Source: Chrysochromulina parva
Lineage: Eukaryota > Haptophyta > Prymnesiales > Chrysochromulinaceae
Length of the DNA stretch: 24,622 nt
NCBI GenBank assembly: GCA_002887195.1
Contig: PJAB01000528.1
Coordinates: 1 to 24,622 of the forward strand
Direction of reading: 5' to 3'
The translations under genes and the position numbers were made by a program. Below are positions 13,994 through 22,700 of the stretch, in pieces (the stretch's first letter is position 1; each line of letters starts with the position of its first letter). Below the pieces are notes generated by a model that worked only from the letters and a program-made list of their open reading frames with translations, did no database searches and was not told where the DNA came from.

Positions 13994-15938
13994 CTAGATC
14001 CTAGAACATCGCTCCTCAAGCTCTGTCGCCACGTGATGCGCGTCGTCGTCGACAATACTGGTCTCGGTCGCTGCGACCAAGCCGTCCTCGCATGCGAGCT
14101 TCTGGAAGCGATGTGACGAGGCACGGAGCGCACGGAGGGCGCCACGCTTCTTGCTCGCACCTGGCAGGTTGGATGCCGGACGACGAGTGCCCGACGTGGG
14201 CTTCGGCGCCTTCAGCGTGCTGCGCCCCAATTCCACTGCAGGAGCGGCATGTTGGCTAGCAGCGCACGACAAGCCTCTGCCTAGCTCCATGGCAGCGCTC
14301 ATGCTCGTCGATGTGCTCCCAGGCGCTGGTGGCGGCGGCTCCTGCACCGACAACATGCGCCCGAGCTGCCACGTGCAACGCGCCCAAACACCTCGCAACG
14401 TCTTCGGCTTACAGGCGTAGAGCACCGTCGCAATGCAAGTGAGGCTCAGCCCGACCCAAAATAGGAGCGTCGGCTGATAGCCAAAGAGTGGCATGCTAAT
14501 GAGACATGTCATGATCATCGAGAGCGAGGTGGCAAACGTCTTGAGAATGTTCCCTGCAAACTTGATGACGGCCGCGGTGAGTAGACCGCCCACCACCTGA
14601 ACGAAGGATGGCTCTGAGCTGAGCAATCAGGAGCCATCAGGAGCCATCAGGAGCCATTCAGGAGCCATGCCCTCAAAGCTCAATCAGGAGCCATCAGGAG
14701 CCATCAGGAGCCATTCAGGAGCCATGCCCTCAAAGCCTCAATCAGGAGCCATCAGGAGCCATCATGGGCCATCAGGAGCTTCAGGAGAGCCATCAGGAGC
14801 CATCAGGAGCCATCAGGAGCAATGCCCTCAAAGCACACACCTGAACGAGGATGACCGCCATCGTGTCGGCGCGGAACAACCCATTGTGCCATCCATCTTT
14901 GGCAATCCCAGGCCAGTCGAACTCAAACACAGCAAGCAGCGCGAAGGGTAGAGAGACGAGAGAGAGTTGCATGTTGATAAGAAGGAGTGAACCCGAGCGC
15001 TTTGAAGTGTAGTTCATCTCGAGCAAGATACCGCCGAGCCCAGAAAGGACCGCGGCCCCCAAGGCAGAAGCGACGCCCACCATGTACTCGTACTCTGACG
15101 TGTCGCCCGCCAAACTAGACATGCTCTTGCGGTCCTGCCCCTGCACGAGAGCGGCTCCGACCATGAGAATGAGAAAGCTCGCCCACTTACGAACCGAGTA
15201 CTTCGTGTGCATGAGGGTTCTTGCGAACACGGCCGTCCACAGCACTTTGGTCTGCGAGAGCACCTGCGAGGCGGACGCCGAGAGGAACGAGACCGCGACG
15301 AAGAGTAGGTTATTCTGGCCCGTGTAGCAGAGCGCCGGCAGTGTCAGCTCGCGAAGTGAGCGCCTGCTCGTCCACAGTTCTTGGAGCGGTCCCACAGCTC
15401 CACTCTCGTGCTCAGCAGCCATCAACACATAGCAGATGAGAAGCTTTGCGAGCTCTACCACGACGACAACGACAGTGCTGTGGAAAGGATCATCCGGGTG
15501 CGCCACAGTCGCAAACCGCATGATGAGAAACAGAGCAGCGTTCTGCACGACGAGCAACACGAGACTCATCCATTTGAGCCCATCACACCGCTGGCCATCG
15601 GGCTGCTCCACACCTAACTCCACACCAGCATCACCTGCGACTGGTGCTGCCCTTGCATTATGACCTGCAATTGATGCAGGCTCGTCTTCTCCGGGCTCGT
15701 CTCCAGACCCTTCGGGTCGATATTGCACTTTCGCGGGCAGACTTGCGCATAGAGTGTCCTCTCGAGTACATCGATGACCAACTGCGCCGACACTACCAAG
15801 CACGAGGTCCCGCAGGTGCTGGTTCTCCATCTCCTTGACAAAGGTAGCATTTTGGTCGCCCCGAGAAGCAATACTGGAGACAACTGGGCCGACGATCCCG
15901 CTGCTGCCAGAGTCGCTGCCTTCGTCATCGTCCCTCAT
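13994..15938 (-). CDS. Nucleotide-sugar transporter (SLC35A-like), two exons: 15938-14841 and 14596-13994
   Basis: Neither frame alone is a complete transporter; joining at CAG/GTG restores one of ~566 residues. Exon 1 ends in frame at 14841 (...AVILVQ) and exon 2 starts at 14596 (VVGGLLTAAVIKFAGN). SLC35A-type motifs are VELAKLLICY, LPALCYTGQNNLLFVAVSFL, SQVLSQTKVLWTAVFA and KFAGNILKTFATSLSMIM. About ten membrane segments are predicted. The family exchanges cytosolic UDP- or CMP-sugars for the nucleoside monophosphate in Golgi or ER; which sugar cannot be read here. The ATG at 15938 is chosen for its purine at -3 and position after junk-like sequence; the frame extends to an ATG at 16208 that overlaps the kinase stop. 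A ~135-residue hydrophilic Pro/Ser-rich tail follows the last helix. Confidence 0.85.
14597..14840 (-). other. Spliceosomal intron (244 nt, phase 0) in the transporter gene
   Basis: On the coding strand the intron begins GTGTGTGCTTTG and ends CATCCTTCGTTCAG. Both junctions read CAG/GTG. Splicing links two halves of a conserved transporter without loss or gain of residues. Both boundaries lie in copies of the same sequence: CACCTGAACGAAGGATG at 14594-14610 and CACCTGAACGAGGATG at 14838-14853 (+ strand), differing by one A. If the intron is retained, translation stops 15 codons later, which gives a truncated transporter. Confidence 0.85.
14625..14835 (-). repeat. Intronic minisatellite: 10-bp unit in a ~58-bp higher-order repeat
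   Basis: On the + strand the 10-bp unit CATCAGGAGC recurs throughout. Two ~58-bp blocks, each starting CAATCAGGAG and ending CATGCCCTCAAAGC, are nearly identical, and a third, expanded block follows. The array fills nearly the whole intron and gives chance open frames on both strands. Confidence 0.9.
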
Positions 15939-16204
15939 GCCGCGGCCGAGTTGTGCGCCACAACCGAACGCGCGCGCCGCGCTGCAACTCGGCTCGTCGC
16001 AAACTCGCGCTGTCGAGGTGCTGGTCGATTTTGCGTCCTTTGTTTTGCCAACGGAACAAAAATAGACGGTCGAGTACCAACACGTACCAACAAGAACATG
16101 CATGCAACACCCTTTCGTCCAGTTCTTCATCTGAGCACCCATACAGTTGTGCTCTCTCCTTGGCTCATTCATGCCGGAATCATCTCGTGTGGTATCCTCA
16201 TTGC

Positions 16205-19087
16205 TCATTGCGCATTGCCTTTCGGCAGAGCGGCCATCGCAGGCGCCGCCGGGGGTTCAATGGAGTTGGCCATCGCCGTGGGCACGCGAGTGAGCACATC
16301 GCGAGCGGCCTGTGGAAGCTCAGCTGCGTTGGTCGCGCGCAGGGCCGCGCGCCGTAGTAGCCCGGCGCCGATACGGCGCGAGAGGAGTGAGAGGCCCTCA
16401 AGCTGCCGCGTGGCATCGCTCCGGGCAGCCTCGTCGTTGAGAAGCGTGCCCACCAAGTCGGTGACCGTGTCGGCAATCTGGCGCGGCGCGGGCACCGCGC
16501 TCGTGTTGAGCTGCGAGCGTACGCGAGGTCCGAGGAGATTGGAGAGCTCCCGCGCCGTACCGAGCACAAGCTCGTCCTCTGCGGTCGGTGCGAGGAGCGT
16601 GGTGAGCGTGGCCGGCGGCTTCAGCCCGAACTGGCCGACCACGCTCGAAGGCGCCGTGATGAGCAGGCTGCGCAGCGCCTGCCGAGTGGCCGCGTCGAGG
16701 CCGACGACTACCTCGTCCACAAGAATGTCCTGCAGCGTCGAGCCTTCCGGAGCGAGCAGCAGGTTCGCAAGCTCGCGTGCCGCCTTCGTCTGGCCCACGC
16801 CATCGCGGTCCACCTCGGCCGTCGCGGCAGTGTACGACGCAAAGCCCTCCGACATCTCGATCAGCTTTGCGGGCGAGAGCCCTCTACCTGTCAGCGGTGT
16901 CGTCGTCGTCGTCGCGCCTAGCACGGGCAGCCCGCGCGAGGGCGACCGATCGCGCGTGGGCACCACCACTCCCTTGACATCCAGTGGCAGTCCGAGCCCC
17001 GGGGCCCTCTTTGCCGGTAGACCGAGCATCGCCCGCAGCGCCGCCTCCGCCCTCGGCGAACGATCGATGAACAACCGACGCGCCAGGTACGGGTAGCACT
17101 CCTGCACGATCGCATAGTCCTCGTCGATGCTCAGCCCGATACCTTCGAGGGTCGAAAAGGCGCGAGCCACGTAGAGCACGTACGGAGGGAGGGAGAAGAG
17201 TTCGCGGTTGCGGCGCGACATCTCCTCCATTACGTTGGTCACCCCTTTGACGTCGACCCCCTCAGACGCCAGCTGCGCCTCCATCGCCTTCAGAAACTCT
17301 TCCTGGGCCTTCTTCTCGAGCTCAGCGCCGCTCAACTCGGCGCCGTACCTCTCCTTGAGCTGTGACTCGACGCGCTCGGCGATCTTCTTCGGTCCTCCGC
17401 CCGCACTGAGCTGCCGAAAGGCAAAGGCGAGGCCCTCGGTGATGCCCGACGCCTTGAGCCGCTCGGGCGTCACGTCTGGCGGCGAGAAGCCCAGGTTGAT
17501 GAAGTCCTGCGGGATGGCGTCGTAGTCCTCCACGTTGAGGTGGGCGATGAACTCGAGCAGGCTGTACTGGAGCTCATTTGGCACCTCGAGGGTCATACCC
17601 CAATCCAGCACGCACAGCCGCCCGTCGGTCGTGCGCAGCAGGTTGCCGGGGTGCGGATCGCAATGCAAGACACCCGTGTCGAGCAGCATTGTCAGGTACG
17701 CATTGATCGCGACGCCGCAGAGCCGCGGCACGTCCGCCGACGCGTCGCGGTCGAGCCGCGTGCCATCGACCCATTCAGTGACAAGCACTGTGTCGCGCGC
17801 GAGCTCCTCCACCACAGTGGGCGCACACACGGCGTCCAGCCCGCGCGCCGCCATCGCGCGTTGGAAGTCGATGGTGTTCTTGGCTTCAAGGCGGTAGTCC
17901 GTCTCGGCGACAAACCCGCGTCCCCACTCGTCAACTAGCTGCAGGGCCACTTCGATGTCCTCGGGTGCGGTCGAGACGCCATTAACCAAGTTCGTGAAGG
18001 CCGTCTGGAAAGGCGTGATGAGCCGCAGTACGTAGAGATCAAGGGCGATCTCGGAGAGGATGCCCGGCCTTTGCACCTTGACGGCGACCGTCTTCGAGCT
18101 GTTGCCCTTGAGCGTGCCCTTGTACACCTGCCCGATGGATGCGGAGGCCACCGGGCGGGCGGAGAGGGTCTCGAAGGTGTCGCGGACATCCTTGATCCCC
18201 AGTTGCCGCTGCAGGACCTTGTACGCCTCCTGCGAAGGGAAGGGTGGCACCGCGTCCTGGAGCTGCCGTAGCTCAAGTGCGTAGGCCTCCGGGATGAGAT
18301 CGGTTCGGATCGAGAGCGCCTGGCCCAGCTTGATGAACGTAGGCCCGAGCTGCTCACACAGCGTGAGCGCCTCCTTGGCGCGGCGTGGCTCCGCTTTCTG
18401 GAGAGCCCTGTACTCTGTGTCCTTCATCAATTTGCCGAGCACCAACCAGTCGAACAGCACACCGGCGGTGAAGGCCGTTGTCAAGCGCGCAAGCGAGAAC
18501 ACGCGCTTGGCGACCACCAGCGGCCGCTGGCTGTAAAAGGTCTCGGCTGCCTTTGGGTCGTATGTGGCCTTGCCAGGGGCGTACGGCGCCTCGCCCTTTG
18601 CGTCCGCCCGGCTCACAGCCGAACCGAGGCTCACAGCTGCGATCGCAGCCAGCTGCAGCGCAACGCCCTTCAGCGTGAGCTCGGCGAACACTGGGGTGCT
18701 CGTCATCGGTGCGAGCGTGGCGCGGGCCTGTCCGATCACGGGCTGAACCAAGTCAACGAGTGGCGCGAGAGCAGTGCTGCTGATCTGGCTCACGGCTTGC
18801 TCGGTCTTGTCAGCAAGCGTAGCCAAATCGAGTGGGGGAGTGTTCGCCCTAAACTCCTCAAGGGCAGCGCTGAGCGCAGATGCCTCGGCTGTTAGCGTCC
18901 CTACAAACGAACCGATTGTGTTGGACACCTCGTCCACTGATAGAGCGCTGATATCGATCATCTTCGGGTGACCAATCATGCGCTTCGGTAGGCGGGCCGA
19001 TCTCACCGCATGGTAGCCCTCGACTTGCACGGCGGCGAGAAAGACAACGATGGAGGCGCGCCAGATCGAGACGCTGTTGGCCGACAT
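16205..19087 (-). CDS. Plastid-type ABC1 (UbiB/ADCK) atypical kinase
   Basis: A 960-residue continuous frame from ATG at 19085-19087. ABC1 hallmarks, in order: the KxGQ motif FIKLGQALS (~253-256), which folds over the active site; the Ala-rich nucleotide loop ASASIGQVYKG (~313); the ATP-lysine strand VAVKVQRPG (~332); DYRLEAKN; the catalytic loop LHCDPHPGNLL (~474-483); and metal-binding LDWGM (~494, Asp-Trp-Gly in place of DFG). The N-terminus has a hydrophobic signal-like stretch (SIWRASIVVFLAAVQVEGYH), then a basic, acidic-poor segment, as in two-step plastid targeting. ABC1 kinases control prenyl-lipid (ubiquinone, plastoquinone, tocopherol) metabolism, and plastid ones sit on plastoglobules. 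A ~260-residue Ala/Leu-rich C-terminal extension follows, as in large algal/plant members. The TGA stop overlaps the farthest upstream ATG of the transporter frame by ATGA, which is probably chance. Confidence 0.93.
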   Translation of the reverse strand: MSANSVSIWRASIVVFLAAVQVEGYHAVRSARLPKRMIGHPKMIDISALSVDEVSNTIGSFVGTLTAEASALSAALEEFRANTPPLDLATLADKTEQAVSQISSTALAPLVDLVQPVIGQARATLAPMTSTPVFAELTLKGVALQLAAIAAVSLGSAVSRADAKGEAPYAPGKATYDPKAAETFYSQRPLVVAKRVFSLARLTTAFTAGVLFDWLVLGKLMKDTEYRALQKAEPRRAKEALTLCEQLGPTFIKLGQALSIRTDLIPEAYALELRQLQDAVPPFPSQEAYKVLQRQLGIKDVRDTFETLSARPVASASIGQVYKGTLKGNSSKTVAVKVQRPGILSEIALDLYVLRLITPFQTAFTNLVNGVSTAPEDIEVALQLVDEWGRGFVAETDYRLEAKNTIDFQRAMAARGLDAVCAPTVVEELARDTVLVTEWVDGTRLDRDASADVPRLCGVAINAYLTMLLDTGVLHCDPHPGNLLRTTDGRLCVLDWGMTLEVPNELQYSLLEFIAHLNVEDYDAIPQDFINLGFSPPDVTPERLKASGITEGLAFAFRQLSAGGGPKKIAERVESQLKERYGAELSGAELEKKAQEEFLKAMEAQLASEGVDVKGVTNVMEEMSRRNRELFSLPPYVLYVARAFSTLEGIGLSIDEDYAIVQECYPYLARRLFIDRSPRAEAALRAMLGLPAKRAPGLGLPLDVKGVVVPTRDRSPSRGLPVLGATTTTTPLTGRGLSPAKLIEMSEGFASYTAATAEVDRDGVGQTKAARELANLLLAPEGSTLQDILVDEVVVGLDAATRQALRSLLITAPSSVVGQFGLKPPATLTTLLAPTAEDELVLGTARELSNLLGPRVRSQLNTSAVPAPRQIADTVTDLVGTLLNDEAARSDATRQLEGLSLLSRRIGAGLLRRAALRATNAAELPQAARDVLTRVPTAMANSIEPPAAPAMAALPKGNAQ

Positions 19088-19739
19088 AACAGGGGCCTCG
19101 CCGCTCTTGGATACTTTTCCCCGAATCCTGTTGCGTATCTTCGAACACGAACCGACCGAGAAGTTTCCTTTTGTACTCTTTCTGCCGTTTCTGGCGCGGA
19201 GCTTCGCCGCCTACGTGCACGCTACGCGCCGGCCGACCGCTCTGGTGGAGAGCCGTCCCGCGCGGTATTGGAAAGCTGGTAGTATGTAAGTTCTGGTGTT
19301 CTGCATCAGGTAGAGGTGTGGGTCTGGGTGTGTCTGTGGTAGGTCAAGACCATGGTATGGCCGCAGTCAGGTTGTTGCCTTTCTGGGACAACTTCAGTGG
19401 ACCGAGTGATCGGGAGTGGTCCCGGCATTCAGTCCTCAGTGGTGGACTGTCAGCCTCCTGTGTCAGGTCGTGCCTCAGAGTGGCGTCAGTCGCTCAGTGA
19501 CAGTGCTCAGTTTGTTGCTCAGTGGGCCTCGACCGCGAACACACAGTCCGGGGGGGTGCCGCTCTCAGTGGACAGTGCCGCTCGGGCGAGCTTCTACCTT
19601 CTACGCGCTCAGCGACTGGAGAGCTGGAGACGTCAGACTACAACTACAATACGGTAATCAACATGTCAACAACAGGTTCTCCAATGGACTGGAGAGTGGA
19701 AAAAAGCAACACTTCACCTCACCGGGTCGGGGGGGTCCT
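19088..19739. other. Intergenic region, CAGT-rich; no firm gene
   Basis: This 652-bp stretch separates the kinase ATG from the 3' end of the scaffold gene, both on the minus strand, so it holds one 5' and one 3' flank. The part at 19360-19580 is unusually rich in CAGT/CTCAGTG words. On the + strand a 79-codon frame (19050-19289) overlaps the kinase start and ends at a consensus donor GTAAGT (19286-19291); it has no recognised domain and is not called. Confidence 0.45.
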
Positions 19740-22700
19740 TTACGAACCGAAGGCCTTCGCCATCGCGCCCAGCTTCACCAACGCCAACGCACCCTTTGCG
19801 CTGCCAGCCATGCTGGGCGGCGCGATGTCCTTGTTCACTCCCATATCCTTGGAGGCGGGAGGCGGCGCGCGCAAGATCTTTTGAAGCTCGCGCAAGTTCA
19901 GCGCCCCACCGCCGTCCTTGTCCCATTCGTTGAAGAGCGCATCAATGTCCTTCTGTGGCACATTTAGTCCGAGTTTTGGCATAGCCCTTCGGAACTCTGC
20001 CAAGGTTACATCGCCGTCGCCGTCGGCATCCCATTCGCGGAAAAGGTCTAGCACGCGCGCGGAGTTCTTCCGGAGCGCTGCTGCGATCTGCTGGGAGACT
20101 GGCGGCGCATCAGGGCCCTCGTCGAGATCGATTTTGCCAAGAGCTCCGCTCACCACGGGCGATTCGCGCTTCTTCGCAAGAAGCTTCTCGACTTGCTTCT
20201 TGACCTTATCGAGCTCCTTCTTGAGCTTCGTGTTCTCGTCGCGCAACTCCTTGTGCTGCTTACTCAAGTCGTCACGTTCGTGTTTGATCTCGTCTTCCAT
20301 GCGCTTCATCATAGCCTCGGCAGCCTTGGACTTCTCATGGTCAGCCTTGACGCTGAGCTCCAATGCCTGCCGCTGCTCATCAAGCAGTCTCTGCAGGAGC
20401 TCCTGATCTTCCTTCCGCTGCTTCTCGGCTGCGTCCTCTATGGCCTGCAGCCTCGCGGCATTGAGTTCCGCTGCCTCCGCATTGCTCGTACTCAGGTCCT
20501 TAAGCTCATCATTTTGCCTCCTGGTCAGAGACAGTCCCTCCAGCATGTTGGTCTTTATGGCCAAGTCCTCCATCTGGTAGCGCAACTTGGATTCCAGCTC
20601 CTTGATCGTATCCTCGTGCTTGATCTTGATCAAGGCCAGCCGACCGGCTTCGAAGCGAGCCTTGTTTAGCTCCAAGTCCAAGTTCTTGCTCTGCTGCTTC
20701 AGCTCCTTCATTTCCTTTGCCCGCCTGGTCTCTACCCATTGATCCACCCAGAATGCAAAAGCTCGCGACATTCCTGGTTCACGGAAGCGGTTGCCGACCT
20801 GACGAAGGCGCCCCATGGCATACGTCTTCGCCTCCCACATCTCGAGCCACGCAGACCACCCGCGACTCAGAGAGCGATTGAGCATGCGTCGCCCGATCTG
20901 ACGGCGCAGCAGTTCGATGCGCTCCTCCCTCGCCTGCTCCTCGACCGCAGCCTTGCGCTCCTCAGCGGTACCAGTGAGACTGATGAGCTGTCGCTCTAAG
21001 GCGAGGTGCTTCGCCTCCTCTGCTTGCCTGAGTTTGCCCTCGTACTCAACTCGGAGCGCCTTGAGCTCCTGTTCGAGCGCCGCCGTCGTGCCCTCGAGCG
21101 CGTCCTCGCGCTGCTTCCACGCACGGATCTGCTGATGCTTTAGGTACTCCTGCCAGTCGCGCTGCCAATGCGAGAAGGCCATCGATTTCTCCGGGGCGCG
21201 CAGCCTATTGGCGATCTCGCGCAAGCGACCCATGGCATACGTCTTCGCCGACCACATCTCAAACCAGGCTGTCCAGGCTTCGCTCAGATCCTTGTTCATC
21301 ATCCGCCGGCCGACCTGACGACGCAGCAGCTCGATGCGCTCCTCCTTGGCCTTCGCCTCCATCTCCTCACGGATGCGTTGCACCTCAGTCTGGTCGATTC
21401 GGCCATCATCACGTTTGAGGCCCGCTTTCTGGAGCACAGCTCGCGCCTCGTGCAGCTCAGCCTGCAGGGATGCGATCAATGCCCTCTGCTCATTGAGTTG
21501 TTTGCCCTTCTTTCGCGATTCGGCTTTCAATGCCGCCTCTTTTGCCGCCTGCCAATCTTTAAACCAGTGTGAGAACGCCATAGACTTCTCCGGCGCGTGG
21601 AGCCTGTTGGCCACCTCGCGCAGGCGCCCCATGGCATGCGTCTTCGCCTGCCACATGCTGAACCACGCTGTCCAGGCGCTAGTCAAGCCGGCATTCATCA
21701 TCCGCCGTGTGATCTGTCGGCGCAGCAGCTCGACGCGTTGATCCTTCGCCTGCTCAGCCTGAGCCTCCAAGAGAGCCTGCATGCTCGCCTCGCCGCCAGA
21801 GATCTCGGCGAGCTTCTGCAGCAGAACGGCCCTCTTCTCAGTCTCCGCCTTCAGCCTCTGGTCGAACTCGGCTCGGAGCGCTCTAAGCTCCAGCTCGAGT
21901 CCCACCTTGGTGCCCTCGAGGGCGTCCTCGCGCTCTTGCATCGCACGAACCTGCTGCTGCCGTAGGTACTCCTGCCAGTCTCGCTGCCAGTGCGAGAAAG
22001 CCATCGACTTCTCCGGCGCATGCAGCCTATTGGCGATCTCGCGCAAGCGACCCATGGCAGAGGTCCTCGCCTCGCGCATCGCGATCCATGCCGTCCAGGC
22101 TTCGCTCAGACCCCTGTTCATCATCCGCCTGCCAATCTGACGTTGCAGCAGCTCAATGCGCTCCTCCCTGGCCTTCGCCGCCATCTGCTCACGGATGAGT
22201 TCCGCCTCACTTGCCCCGCCTTCAAGCTGTGTGACGCGCACTCGCAGCTGCTTTGCTTCAGTCGTCGCCTTCTCGAGCTTGTCCTCCATCTCGTGCAGGC
22301 GGCTTCGCAGGACTTTATTATCCGCTTCCTGCTTTTTGAGCAAGCTCGCCTTATCTTGAACCGACGAGAAAAGCTTTGCCGCCTGCCGTGCGTTCCAAAA
22401 GAGCACCCAGTCCTGGAAGGCACGCGCCTTTTCAGGTGCGCGCAGACGATTAGCCACCTGCCGTAACCGGTTCATCGCGTATGTTTTTGCCTGCCACAAC
22501 TCGACCCACGCTGAAAGGCCGCGGTAGATGCTCTGATTCATCACGCGGCGCGATACGATTCGGCGCAGCATCTCGATCCGCTCCTCCCTGGCCTCCCTGT
22601 CAGACTTCTCCCGCAGCTGACGTTTCATGCTGGCGGTATCCTCGTCGAAGCGCCTGCGCTGTTCAGCAAGCAGCTGCTGCATCAAACCTTGATTTGCGTG

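Noticed and set aside
14667..14951. + strand frame with Ser/Gly/Ala/Ile repeats over the transporter intron
   Set aside because: It is only the intronic minisatellite read as protein and then runs antisense to conserved transporter exon 1.
16205..16208. ATGA overlap of kinase stop and transporter ATG, suggesting a bacterial-style operon
   Set aside because: The genes are eukaryotic, one has a spliceosomal intron, and the transporter has a better start at 15938; the overlap is most likely chance.
20193..20669. Leu-rich + strand frames across the scaffold gene (several)
   Set aside because: They arise because antisense of Glu/Lys/Gln-rich coiled-coil codons reads as Leu/Phe/Ser; the minus strand has the repeats and EF-hands.
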